A DNA stretch of 19,239 nucleotides from Chrysochromulina parva (GCA_002887195.1 PJAB01000908.1:1-19239); one strand, 5' to 3'; positions 1 through 9,066 are shown, numbered from the stretch's first letter. The notes: generated by a model not told the origin, from the letters alone. A program made the numbers and translations.

Positions 1-699
1 GCGAACTCGTGCGCGATATCGAAAGAAAAATGCGCCATTGCGTTCGAAGACGCGAGAAATCCTTTTCAAGCTTTCTATTTCGGTTTTGAGACAATTGCGG
101 AAAAGTTTTGACAGGGGGTTTTCCTTTCCCCATCTGCCCCCCCACACACTCGTGCATATCAAGCCCCCCATGCTTGACATCCAGCATGCTTGGCAGTTGG
201 CACTGGTGCATATTGACGACCAGGGCCTTACCAATGCGCTTCTAGCCGAAGCCGTACCGTATTTGAGGATGCGAGGGCGGATCGGTGAGCAGTCTTGGCC
301 TCCTCCACACACGCCGAGGCCCTTGTTCCCGAGGAGCGAAACCACGAAACACAAGGCTTTTCACAGCACAGGGTAAATTCGACACCTGTTTGACAGTGTT
401 GAGCAAACATCTCGTCTTCCCACAGCCCGACAGAAGCAAAAGTGCTCCACATGCTTGGTATTTTGAGTGTCATGCTTCGGCGACAAGATTCCTCTTCACC
501 GTTTCACGGTGTTCAGTTGTTCACCGCGAGCCCTTCCGCGGGGTGTCGACTGATTGCGTGGACTCTCTGCCAGGGTACAGTTAGGGTACGTGTATGATGC
601 CAACACCGCGAGTCTTGGTTTCGTCACACGTGTCGCAAAATCGCGCGGGTCGGAACCACCAACGCCAAAGCGGTCGGCATTGATCAAGGGCAACAATCA
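1..699. other. No supportable gene; upstream flank of the first gene
   Basis: Only short overlapping open frames (up to about 110 codons) occur on both strands. None has a recognisable domain, and composition is less GC-rich than in the genes that follow. The stretch probably holds the promoter and 5' leader of the gene starting at 700. I see no convincing TATA element, tRNA or repeat array. A first exon of the downstream gene cannot be excluded. Confidence 0.5.
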
Positions 700-1339
700 A
701 TGCCGCCACGAATTGTTACGATCTCGGCAGATGCGGTTGCCTCGCACGTCGCACCACCACTGCAGCAAGGCTACTACCAACCACCGCCAACTCATGTCGT
801 GCAACAGCCGTATTACTCGGCTCCACCGCCACAGCCCGCGCTGCAGTACTACCAGCCGCCGCCGCAGCAGCAATTATACCAGCCGCCGCCACATATGGTC
901 GCATATCAGCCGCTGCCACCGCACGCGGCCGCGTACCAGCCGCCGCCACCAGTGCAAACAGGACTGTGGCTCGACAACCACAGCGTATCACATGTGTCGC
1001 CCGAGTCACACATTCGCGACGCGGCGTGGAGAACGGACCAGCGCGACCTCGACCAGAAGCGAGCGCAGCAGGAGCGCACGCGCATGGAATTGCAGAGGCA
1101 GATCGACGAGAGGAAGGCTCAGAAGGATGCGAAAGCCGCCGAGCTCAAGCGTATCGAGGCGCGTGAAGCGGCCGAAGAGCGCAGCTACAACCCCTTTGGG
1201 CGCGGCGGTGGCGGCGCGCCGCTACGCGACGCCGAAGGCAACCTGCAGACGGATCTGCGCCACGTCAAGCCCGATCGGTCGCCGGCGGCTCGGAGTACCG
1301 CAGAAGCGCTGTACGGTGCGCCTGACCGCGAGGGCGCCG

Positions 1340-1376
<37 letters not shown>

Positions 1377-3036
1377 ATCCGCCGCAGCGGCTGCTGCTGC
1401 GGCGCCGCCACCGCCGCGACCATTGCAGCCGCCGCCGCCCCCACAACCGCATCAGCAGCAGTGGCAGGCCCCCGAGCAGCAGTGGCAAGCGCCCGCGCCA
1501 GCCCATACTGCCGCGGCGCAGCAGCACGTCACATTTGCGCCGCCGCCGCGGCCACGGCCACCGCCGCCGCAGCAGCCGCCGGCGCAGCAGCAGCAGGCCG
1601 TGCCGATGGCGCCGCCGCCGATGCCGCCGGCGCCGGCGACGCCCGCCGATGCGTTCGCGAGGCAGGAGGCCAATGCCGCTCGCCTCGGCTCGCAAATGTC
1701 GCGTGGCGCGTTCTCGATCGGTGGCGGCATGGGCGGCGACGACGACGGCGACGGCGGCGGTGGCGAGTCCATTTTAGGGCTCCTGGGTGGCACTGCGAGC
1801 GCGGCGGCTGCTCCTCGACGGCGCGATCGAAGCACGTCCCTCTTGCCGTCCGGGATCGCGATGCCCGTCGTGAGCCTGGGCGGTGACGCGCCGCCACCAG
1901 TCGTTCGTGGAGGCGTTGTGGGTCATCCTAATTTGGGTCGTCGCATTGAGGACCCTAATTTGGGTGGAGCTGAGGAGCGCCCGGGCCGACCCAAATTAGG
2001 TCGACGCGTCGGCGCAGGCGCGCCCGCGGGCGGCGACGGGCGCGTGGACAAGCGTGCGATGGGTCCCTGGGCCCGTTCCGTGGCGGGCGCCGTGGCGGGC
2101 GCCGTGGCGGGCGCCGTGGCGGGCGTGGGCTCGAAGACCCTCGCCCGGAGCACCTCGGCGCCGCAGCGCGACGGCGGCGGTGTGGACGGGCTGAGCGGCG
2201 CCCTCAAGACGGCTGCAGGCGTCGGACGGCGCGCCGCCGGTTCGGCCCACCCGTCGGCGCGCGCGCCGCCACCCCCGACCGGCGCGAGTGCCAGCTCCGC
2301 GACGAGCGCCGCCTCGGGCGCGAGGCGCGGCGGCCGGCCTTCTACACACGTCCCCGCTGATGAGCTGCACCGGCAGCTCGAATCTCGCGATGACGAGATC
2401 CGCAATCTCCGTCGGCAGCTCGAGGCTGAGAGGCTCCTTCTCGCACAACGTACGGAACTCCTTCTGGAGCCTGGGAATCGCTCACCCGAGGTCTTACGAC
2501 AACTAGTCGGCTCTGTCTTCCCTCCGTCCGCCGGCGCTGGCGCTCACGCCGGCGCTCATGCCGGCGCTCTGACAGGAGGCGCCTCCACGAGCCCGCATCG
2601 CTCCCCGCATCGCACGCTGGCACCCAAAACGCTCGACACAGCGCTCCGCGTCGGCGCCACGGCCGTTCCCACGCCCATCCCATACGCGCCCAATACAGCG
2701 CCATCATATGCGCCCACACCCAGCGGGGGAGATGGAGTGTGGGACGCGGAAGTCGGCGCTGTATTGGGCGTTCTGCCTGTGTCGGTGGTGCAGCCGAGCG
2801 CCGTTGGAGGGTTCGGCACCGGCGGCGACGCCTACCTTGCCGCATCCAAGGCGTGCGTGCGTGCAGACGGGATGCGCTGCGGCCGGCTCGAGGCTGCCAA
2901 GATGCTCGCGCTCGTACGGCGTTACAAAATCATCGTGCCCCCAGACATGGCCGAAGCGGCGAAGAAAAAGGGGATGTGCAGCTACACTGTCTTCATCGAT
3001 CGACTCAGAGAACTCGGCGCCGCGTCGGCAGCGTGA
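700..3036 (+). CDS. Low-complexity coiled-coil protein with a CSPP1-like motif
   Basis: A single 778-codon open frame. Residues 1-90 are rich in Pro, Gln and Tyr with repeated YQPPP motifs. Residues about 112-162 are a charged coiled coil. This runs into [15 protein letters not shown] and a following GNLQTDLR (about 163-187), which recalls centrosome/spindle-pole and ciliary proteins of the CSPP1 type; that similarity is from memory. Next come a poly-Ala tract, Pro/Gln-rich sequence, a PNLG/PKLG repeat and a VAGA tandem repeat (four copies). A second short coiled coil starts near [20 protein letters not shown]. The conserved-looking C-terminus is basic and helical ([20 protein letters not shown]). 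The N-terminal ATG begins the longest frame, and an intron inside the low-complexity part cannot be ruled out. A cytoskeletal role is inference; the presence of a gene is much surer than its function. Confidence 0.7.
1340..1377 (+). repeat. GCC trinucleotide run coding poly-alanine
   Basis: An almost pure (GCC)n run within the first gene encodes alanine and continues into a mixed Ala codon stretch to about 1402. It is likely to vary in length between strains. Confidence 0.85.
1927..2000 (+). repeat. Three copies of CCTAATTTGGGT, one inverted
   Basis: CCTAATTTGGGTCG lies at 1927-1940, CCTAATTTGGGT at 1954-1965, and the exact reverse complement CGACCCAAATTAGG at 1987-2000. The AT-rich cores stand out in GC-rich coding sequence. 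The direct copies encode Pro-Asn-Leu-Gly and the inverted copy encodes Pro-Lys-Leu-Gly in the frame of the host gene. Confidence 0.85.
2080..2127 (+). repeat. 12-bp coding tandem repeat, four copies
   Basis: GTGGCGGGCGCC is repeated at 2080, 2092 and 2104, with a variant last copy at 2116. It encodes Val-Ala-Gly-Ala repeats and preserves the frame. Confidence 0.9.
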
Positions 3037-3507
3037 GCGGTCCTACGGGTCGGACTCGGATTCGGGCCTGCCTCCGGCCTCGGTGATCGGATCAGTAGCG
3101 CGTCAACTTTAAGCTCCAACCGACGGCTAACCGACGGCGGGCGACGCGGCCCATTCGATGTGACCGCGGCAGCCGGGCCCGCCGAGCCGATGGCCGACGC
3201 GCACGGGGCACGGCAGCCAGCGACGGCAGGCTCCGCTCACCACGCTGGCACCGACGGCAGCGGGGTGCACAGGCGATGTCTGCACGTGTTCGGCCGTCCG
3301 GTTGCCGTTTCGCTCGGTCCGCGTCCGTCGGGGTGTCAGAGAGGGACGTTGATACGTTTCAGAATTACACTACTCAAAATGTACGGAGTCCGTGTGAACT
3401 GGCGACTCCGGGTCTCTTCAGCCGGCTGAGAGACGGCGGGTGGGAGACGAGAGGTCTGGCTGAAAAAGACGTCCGACCTCCGCACAGCACGTCGCGCGGT
3501 GCCGCGG
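3037..3507. other. Convergent 3' intergenic region
   Basis: This lies between the stop of the coiled-coil gene (+) and the stop of the next gene (-). It should hold both 3' untranslated regions. Small open frames overlap on both strands without recognisable content, and I see no RNA gene or terminator-like structure that I can support. Confidence 0.5.
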
Positions 3508-4785
3508 TCACACTCGAACGACCACACGCGCGGACCTGCTGCCGCTGGGGCCGCTCCCGCTGGGGCCGCTCCCGCTGGGGCCGCTCCCGCTTGGTGCATA
3601 CGCGCCTCGGAAAGAAATGGGTGGAGCCATCTGCGGGAGCCTCTTGGACTGCGCCGGTGGCCCTATGGAACGTGGAGTCGTTTTGCAGCCAAGAAGACGC
3701 GGCGATGGGCTGCCACGAGGGGAGAAGAATCTATCCTTGAGCTTATCGCTCACGACCTCTTCCTGTGGCTCCTTTTTGTCAGAGAACAGCCGGCGCGTTG
3801 CCCGATGGCCCTCCTCGATGGCGCCGTCGATTGCCGCCTGCGCCTCTGCGCGGAGCGTCTCAAAGTAGCCAGCGCCTTCGGCAGGTGGATCTTGCATAGC
3901 CTGCGGTGTTTGCTTGCGAGGCGTCGAATAAGCGGTCGCGTGAAACGGCGAACCTGAAGGCACAGCCTTCGTCACACGCTTAGCACTCACGGAAGCAGGT
4001 GTCGCTGGCTGCGAGAAGGACACCGCGGAGGCGTTGTGGCACTCCTTCTCGGATGATATCTCTTGCATGACTGAGATCACTGGATTACTCAAGCCTATCC
4101 AGTCGCTGATAGGTTGCCACCAGCTGTTGTACAGCAAATCTGCTGCAGGCGGCGCGGCGAGCGATTCTGACGGCGCGGCGGGCGCGGTAGACGGCGTCCT
4201 CGACGGCGATTTGGCAGGCTGTGCACGTGCGTTGCGGCCGGCCCACGTTGATGCGGATGGCATCTGTGATGGGTGCAGCGGCAGCGGATGCCGAATGGCT
4301 CTCAAGGGGGACGCAGCCGGTTTCGGAGGTGTTGGCGGCGGTTTGATGCCGACTGACGCCTCGTATTGCGCCTCGCCTCGTCTCCTCGCCTCCGTCTCCT
4401 CCTTGACAAACTGCGACAGATTTTTGAGCGTGTGTGTGTTCGCTCCTTCCAACTCGGCGCGCTCCCGTGCCTTCTTCCGGGCGATCCGCGCACGCACTTT
4501 GGCGATCTTACGAGCCGCATCAATTTCGGCCATGGCCAATTCGACAGCGTACCGCTGCGAGGCGGAGAGCCGCTTGACGCAGAATTGTCGTCGCGCGTCG
4601 CCGAGGTGAGCGAGCGGATTCTCAAGCGGCATGAAGTAGTCCGGGTCATACTCGCCTGGGGCCTGCGCGAGCGCCTTTGCGATGAAGGTGCCGAGACGAT
4701 TTAGGTCCTCATGTGGCTTGTCATCGTCGTTGATAGGCTTACCTGGAGTCGCGCCGCCCGACTGCAGTGCGAGGAGCCCAAACAT
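3508..4785 (-). CDS. Hypothetical coiled-coil / disordered protein
   Basis: A 425-codon open frame that I do not recognise. Residues 1-70 look folded and acidic. Residues about 78-140 form a Lys/Arg/Glu/Ala-rich coiled coil (for example ARKIAKVRARIARKKARERA). From about 145 the chain is Pro/Ser/Ala-rich and probably disordered, with many SP/TP dipeptides. An isolated, more ordered patch (YNSWWQPISDWIGLSNPVIS) could be a short binding segment. The C-terminus carries a Gly-Pro-Ser-Gly-Ser repeat coded by a 15-bp tandem repeat. The start codon overlaps the stop of an upstream short frame in the pattern TAATG. It is divergent from the RING gene, with about 160 bp between the starts. No function is proposed. 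Confidence 0.65.
   Translation of the reverse strand: MFGLLALQSGGATPGKPINDDDKPHEDLNRLGTFIAKALAQAPGEYDPDYFMPLENPLAHLGDARRQFCVKRLSASQRYAVELAMAEIDAARKIAKVRARIARKKARERAELEGANTHTLKNLSQFVKEETEARRRGEAQYEASVGIKPPPTPPKPAASPLRAIRHPLPLHPSQMPSASTWAGRNARAQPAKSPSRTPSTAPAAPSESLAAPPAADLLYNSWWQPISDWIGLSNPVISVMQEISSEKECHNASAVSFSQPATPASVSAKRVTKAVPSGSPFHATAYSTPRKQTPQAMQDPPAEGAGYFETLRAEAQAAIDGAIEEGHRATRRLFSDKKEPQEEVVSDKLKDRFFSPRGSPSPRLLGCKTTPRSIGPPAQSKRLPQMAPPISFRGAYAPSGSGPSGSGPSGSGPSGSRSARVVVRV
3542..3593 (-). repeat. 15-bp coding tandem repeat
   Basis: CCGCTGGGGCCGCTC (plus strand) begins at 3542, 3557 and 3572, followed by a partial copy. On the minus strand it encodes a Gly-Ser-Gly-Pro-Ser repeat near the C-terminus of the hypothetical protein. 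Confidence 0.9.
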
Positions 4786-4944
4786 TAGGCGCTCCAGTCC
4801 AATGCGAGCTCATCAAACGACGCGCGGGCATACCAAGTACACAAACGTAGGTCGAGGTCAAGGATGGAGAGAACGTCCACCTCAGGTAGGATGGGAGAAC
4901 CTGTGCGTTTTACGTGTTGTGTGAAGTGTTGTGTGAATTCATAA
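4786..4944. promoter_or_regulatory. Divergent intergenic interval with 12-bp tandem duplication
   Basis: This 159-bp interval separates the divergent starts of the hypothetical coiled-coil gene (-) and the RING gene (+), so it probably holds both promoters and leaders. GTGTTGTGTGAA is tandemly duplicated at 4914-4925 and 4926-4937, just upstream of the RING gene ATG at 4945. No core promoter element is recognisable. Confidence 0.45.
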
Positions 4945-5892
4945 GTGATGAAGAGCTTTAGAGGCCCGTCCATAGTGTTTTCGTCAGGGACTGGGACGGT
5001 GTGGAGGGGCCTTCATTTCAGCAGCAACCCGGCGTACTCCAGTGCCATGTGGCGCGAGCGCGCTAGTAGCAGCGCCATCTACCCGCTCATCGTTTACGGG
5101 AGTTCTGAATTTGCTCGCTACTTCTCCAACGGCCGTGCGGTTCCAGCCCGGATGCCGTCGCTAGAGGCCAGCCCCGCATACCAATTTGGCAAGTGGGCAA
5201 GGCTCGTCGCCTTGAGCATGGGTCTTTTGCCGGTGGTGGTGTGGCACGGGGAGCGCACTCTGCGGCGCTATTGGCAGAACCGCCGTCGCCGCTCCGAGAT
5301 CATGATCCGTACACAACACGCCGACCATCTGATGGCACAGGCTGCTGCAGTGACAGCGCAGCCGCTGGCGATCGGTTCAACCGCAGCGGACGCCCTCCGT
5401 GCCATCATCGACGCCGGCCTCAGTGGGAGTAGCACCACGGTACTCCAGCACCGGCTCTTCGAAGGGCTGCGGCCAAACGCACCGCACTCGCTGCGTATGC
5501 TCGCACTGCTCGCTTGCAGGATTGAGGCACTGCACCGAAGCGTCTCCGGCGGCGGCGTGGCCGGTGGAACGGCCTCGCCGTCCTCGTCAACATGCGCGAT
5601 CGTGCGCCACCCAGATCGTGCGAGCAGCGCAGCCCTCGCACCGACGACCACGACGGCTCAGGAGGGCAATTGCGAGGAGGCCCCGAGCGCGAGCGACTTC
5701 GCCACGTGCCGGGTCTGCTTGGACGCTCCTGTCGACGCAGTGCTCGCGCCGTGTGGGCACCTCGCCGCGTGCCTCGGCTGCCTACAACGCATGACACAGG
5801 TCATAGACTTGTCCCGAGCCTCTAGCGCGCGATTGCGCTGCCCCGTGTGTGTCACGCCTGTGAGCGATGTGCTGCGCGCGTTCGCTTGTTAG
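4945..5892 (+). CDS. C3HC4 RING-finger protein, putative E3 ubiquitin ligase
   Basis: A 315-residue frame. The C-terminal 61 residues form a complete C3HC4 RING: Cys255, Cys258, Cys270, His272, Cys276, Cys279, Cys299 and Cys302, with the segment CRVCLDAPVDAVLAPCGHLA. RING domains of this spacing at the extreme C-terminus, as in IAP, MUL1 and related ligases, usually recruit an E2 enzyme. A hydrophobic stretch at about 85-101 (LVALSMGLLPVVVW), followed by a very basic RRYWQNRRRRSE, could be a membrane segment or an amphipathic anchor. The middle is Ala/Ser-rich without a known domain. Two ATGs begin the frame (4945, 4948), and a third in-frame ATG at 5047 is possible. RING identity is firm; membrane location and substrate are unknown. 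Confidence 0.8.
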   Translation: MMKSFRGPSIVFSSGTGTVWRGLHFSSNPAYSSAMWRERASSSAIYPLIVYGSSEFARYFSNGRAVPARMPSLEASPAYQFGKWARLVALSMGLLPVVVWHGERTLRRYWQNRRRRSEIMIRTQHADHLMAQAAAVTAQPLAIGSTAADALRAIIDAGLSGSSTTVLQHRLFEGLRPNAPHSLRMLALLACRIEALHRSVSGGGVAGGTASPSSSTCAIVRHPDRASSAALAPTTTTAQEGNCEEAPSASDFATCRVCLDAPVDAVLAPCGHLAACLGCLQRMTQVIDLSRASSARLRCPVCVTPVSDVLRAFAC

Positions 5893-6035
5893 ATGTTCCC
5901 TCATATCTTTGCTAGCACTTTTCTGAAGATGATTCGAACTCCGGTCTCGTCAATGTGGCGATCGATGCGGATCGCGAGCTCGATTTGTGTGCACGGAATG
6001 TGGATGTGGCAGACCTCGGATTCAGCGTTGCCGCG

Positions 6036-6647
6036 ATGCTGACAACTGTCCTTGCTTGGCTCGCTTGGGTATCCCCGTCGCCAATGAGCGCTGTGCGTGC
6101 GCACCACTCCGCTTTGGGGCACTCGAAGTTGGGTCATGTTCGTATGGACGCCTCACCTTCACCTCCGCCTGCCACCGACATGCGCTTTCCCAATAGGCCG
6201 CCGGCGGAAGCCCCGAATGCAAAATACGGCCACGATCCGCGTGACGGGAGCGAGGACGTCAGCGGCGATTCAAACTGGGCCAACATGCTCTTCGAGCGCG
6301 GTGCGGGAAAGGTAAACACTCTCCAAACCATGGAGCAGTTTGTTGGTGCGCTGCATGTCGCCGAGAAGGCTGGTGAGATTGTCGTCCTCAAGTTCAAGAG
6401 AGTTGGGTGCGCCGCGTGCGCGAGCACGGAGAAGCAGTATGCTGAAAAGGCCAAACGTTATTCGGCCAAGGCCAAGTTTTTCGAAGTGGACTATGACGAG
6501 GGAAAGGCCTTTTGCAAGAAATGCGAGGTCAAGTTCGTTCCTTCGGCGCACGTTTACCGCGGCTACAGCTTTCTGGCTGCGATGGCGCTCGGCAAGAACA
6601 GTTGGGACGCGTTCTCTGATCGACTCGAGCAAGAGCTGGCGCAATAG
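6036..6647 (+). CDS. Atypical (ACHT-like) thioredoxin with CAAC active site, predicted targeted
   Basis: A 203-residue protein if it starts at 6036; the frame is open from 5955. I chose 6036 because it exposes a signal-like N-terminus (MLTTVLAWLAW...SAVRA), which in algae with secondary plastids could be part of a bipartite plastid presequence. The thioredoxin fold runs from about 92 to 200: VNTLQTMEQFVGAL, IVVLKFKRVGCAACAS with redox Cys125 and Cys128, FFEVDYDEGKAFCKKCEVKF, then cis-Pro169 in VPSAHVYRG. The FxVDxDExKxxCK...VKxxPxxHxYRG pattern matches the chloroplast ACHT / thioredoxin-like 2 group known in plants. The usual CGPC is CAAC here, and a second Cys pair (160, 163) is present. Such proteins transfer electrons to or from plastid redox partners; the exact partner is unknown. 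The gene follows the RING gene on the same strand after 143 bp. Confidence 0.8.
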   Translation: MLTTVLAWLAWVSPSPMSAVRAHHSALGHSKLGHVRMDASPSPPPATDMRFPNRPPAEAPNAKYGHDPRDGSEDVSGDSNWANMLFERGAGKVNTLQTMEQFVGALHVAEKAGEIVVLKFKRVGCAACASTEKQYAEKAKRYSAKAKFFEVDYDEGKAFCKKCEVKFVPSAHVYRGYSFLAAMALGKNSWDAFSDRLEQELAQ

Positions 6648-7431
6648 CGTCCACGTGCTCGTATATTCGCATGAATCAAGGCCATCCACGTGGATGGCGC
6701 TTGAACGCCTCCCTGGGTGTTGTCTCGACTCCTGAGATACGACTCTGAACCGACGCCGACGGAGCGCGCGGACGACACGGGACGACGTCGCGGGGGGAGA
6801 CAGGGCGCGCATGTCCATGTCCTTATTTTGGGAAGCATGGTGCAAGTGCAAGCCTTCCGTCACCGCAGTTAAACTTGAATCTCGTCTCGGCGCGCGTACG
6901 CTCGCCGTTGTCCAGCCGTTGCGCCCTCGCCCCCGCCGGTTATAGCGGGTTTTCGTTTGATAGCATTCGCGGCATTATATGGGTTCGTCGCGGTCGTTCG
7001 AAAACCAAAAACTGTTATTATGAAAACGAACGGACGGTACCGTCGCGGTCGATTGCGGCGTCGGCCGGCGCCGGCGGGCGACGCGACACTTCTAAACACT
7101 ATAGCGACTGCACCCGCGGCGGGGCTGTGCGGCCGGTGCGCCGCCCTCCGCACGCCACGTCGCCACCGCCCGCCCGAGACCCGGGCTGGCGGCGCGGGAC
7201 CGGCAGCGGCACGGCACTTGCGCACACCCGCGGCGCGCTCGCGCACCACCGCGGCGCGCCCGCGCGCACCACCGCGGCGCGCCGCCCCGCAGCGCCCGCG
7301 CACCACCGCGCCGCGACACACACGCACGCGCGACGTGCCGGCGCGGGCGCGCAGGGCGACGCCCCGCATGGGACCGGACACACGTTCCGGCTACCGGGTA
7401 CCGCGTACGCAACGGCGTTGCCGGCTTCGAC
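6648..7431. other. Convergent intergenic region, GC-rich and repetitive
   Basis: This lies between the thioredoxin stop (+) and the glycosyltransferase stop (-), 784 bp. Positions about 6940-7030 are relatively AT-rich. Positions 7190-7330 are extremely CG-rich, with imperfect copies of GCGCACCACCGCGGCGCGCC at 7241 and 7264 and a truncated copy at 7298. Long open frames on both strands here code only low-complexity Arg/Ala/Pro sequence, as expected by chance at this composition, so I do not call a gene. Confidence 0.5.
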
Positions 7432-9066
7432 CTACGCGACTACAGGGTACACGTACAGCGCCTCGTACCGTCTAAGTCCCTTGCGGGTGTGGGAGCTTCC
7501 CCAAGCATGCCCATGCAGTCGGCGCTTACGTCGCAACTCGTCTGCTGGCGGGACGGCGCTTGAGACGGCGCTCGACCTGCGAGGAGGCGGCGGGGGAAGC
7601 TCCCCGTAAAGCGACCGAGACGGAGCTAGAGTTGCGCCGAGCACCTTGAGCCGACGCAGCACAACGTCGGCCACCGCGCCGCGGCTAAAATGCTCAACCA
7701 TGGTCGCACGTGCTCGGGCGCCACGTTCCTTCGCGGCCGCGCCGTCGCCACTCGTCGCCTCGTCGTAGGCACGTCGCATGGCCTGGCGCAGCATCGCAAC
7801 TGTCGTCTCGGCGAAGCCGCCAGCGAGCTCACGCGCGACGGGCAGCTGGTGCGAGTTGTGCGCCGTCAAAAAGGCCGTTGGACCCGAAAAATTGGTCGCG
7901 ATGACTGGTAGCCCCATCGCCATCGCCTCTGCAATCGGCAGCCCCCATCCTTCGCCGCGCGTCGGCAGGACGAAGCAGTTCGAACGCGCGTACAGCCGCC
8001 GCAAGGCGACGCGCGAGACGTCCTCCTGTAGGAGCTCTACCGGCGCCAGCTTGTCGCGCGGAGCCCTCGCCACCTGGAGCGCATGCCGGCTCACCCACTC
8101 ATTGAGGTCGCGAGGGCCAGGCTCCCACGAGGGGAGGTACGACTTGATCACCTGATGAGAGAGTCCATCAGAGTCCATCAGAGTCCATCAGAGTCCATCA
8201 GAGGCCATCAGAGGCTAATCAGAGGCCATCTTAGGAAATCAGAGGCAATCAGAGGCAATCAGAGGAAATCAGAGTCCATCAGAGCCTCCCCATATGAGGG
8301 GAGGTAGTTGATGGATCACCAGCTTGACTGCGCTGCGCTCTCGAGCACTCGTGAATTCACACCAGTAGGCCTCGAGGAGCAGGTCCCAGCCTTTGCGCCA
8401 CTCCCACTTGAATGAGGACAGGAAGACAAAGGGGCTCGGCGATGGCGCCGGTGTGTCGCCGACCTTGGCGCTCGGCCGTTTCCACCAGCCGAGCGGCCCG
8501 TCACTTGGCTCTTCTACCACCGAGGGGATGTAGTTGGGGTGGAAGAAGTCCACGTCGACGGGCTCTGGCACCACGTGCAAAAGGGAGCGTGCGATGCCCG
8601 CGGCAACAAATGTGTCGACGTGCCATGCGGTCGGCACCCAGATCTCGTCGGCGTGGCGCAGGCAGGCGGCCTGCTCCGCCTTCAGGCTGGATTCAGTCAT
8701 AGTGCGCGCAACGACGCGCCAAGGACGGGCGCTGCTCGACTGCCAGCGCCGCATGCTGCACGGCTCGCCATGCTCAATGACGAGCGCCCCGTGCGTCTGC
8801 TGAGCAGAGCGCGCATTCTCATCGGCCCACGTGGCACGGTACGTAGCGGCGTCACGGGCCTCAAGTTGTGAATCAAGCCATGCATCGTCGCATTTGCCCG
8901 TCAAAAGCCGGACGGCCACACCCTTGTCGTGTAGGCCGGGGACGAAGCCTAGCGCCACCTCGGTGAAAAAGCCGGAGAAGCCGCAGCCGACAGGTACGCG
9001 CCACTCGACCTCGAATTGCACGGGGCTCGATGTTGACAAGGACATGGCCTGGCTTTCATGCTCCAA
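7432..9066 (-). CDS. GT4-family glycosyltransferase (two exons)
   Basis: Exon 1 is 9066-8320 and exon 2 is 8151-7432 on the minus strand; the spliced protein is 488 residues. Neither half is complete alone, and joining at CTG|GTGATC restores a continuous glycosyltransferase (KL|VIKSYLPSWEPG). Exon 1 holds the GT-B N-terminal domain (VEWRVPVGCGFSGFF; DEIWVPTAWHVDTFVAAGI; VPEPVDVDFF) and the start of the C-terminal domain (FVFLSSFKWEWRKGWDLLLEA). Exon 2 holds the donor-site signature RGEGWGLPIAEAMAMGLPVI, an EX7E motif with Glu316 and Glu324, typical of retaining GT4 enzymes that use nucleotide sugars. The acceptor is unknown. No signal peptide is evident, so a cytosolic or membrane-associated role is likely. 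The tail after about 440 is Pro/Arg-rich. ATGs at 9066 and 9045 are both possible starts. It sits in the same direction as, and downstream of, the alpha/beta hydrolase. Confidence 0.82.
8152..8319 (-). other. 168-nt intron made of a degenerate 10-bp tandem repeat
   Basis: Inferred GT-AG intron of the glycosyltransferase: donor GTGATCC at 8319, acceptor CATCAG ending at 8152, phase 0. About twelve 10-nt units fill roughly 8160-8290. On the sense strand most end in CTCTGAT, with variable heads such as TGC, GGA, GGC and TTC. The intron 5' end resembles the start of exon 2: both begin GTGATC, and TACCTCCCCTC recurs at an offset of 167. Confidence 0.8.

Noticed and set aside
38..376. 112-codon frame at the window start
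   Set aside because: No recognisable motif, competing frames on both strands, and composition unlike the real genes here.
554..1777. 407-codon plus-strand frame overlapping the first gene
   Set aside because: It is a frame shift of the Pro/Gln/Ala-rich gene giving Arg/Ser runs; it has no coherent protein character.
5928..5950. GATTCGAACTCCGG as a tRNA B-box on the minus strand
   Set aside because: The flanking bases do not form a T-stem or acceptor stem, and no A-box or anticodon arm is visible.
6990..7031. CGTTCG...CGAACG inverted repeat as a hairpin or transposon end
   Set aside because: Only six paired bases with a long loop and no matching partner or duplication nearby.
6875..7609. 244-codon plus-strand frame and the opposing minus-strand frames
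   Set aside because: The composition is low-complexity Arg/Ala/Pro typical of chance open frames in very GC-rich DNA, with no motif; the right end overlaps the glycosyltransferase.
8158..8290. Decamer array as a CRISPR array or a coding repeat (plus-strand IRGHQ-type peptide)
   Set aside because: Units are 10 bp with no unique spacers, the array sits between two halves of one protein, and the plus-strand peptide is a by-product of the repeat period.
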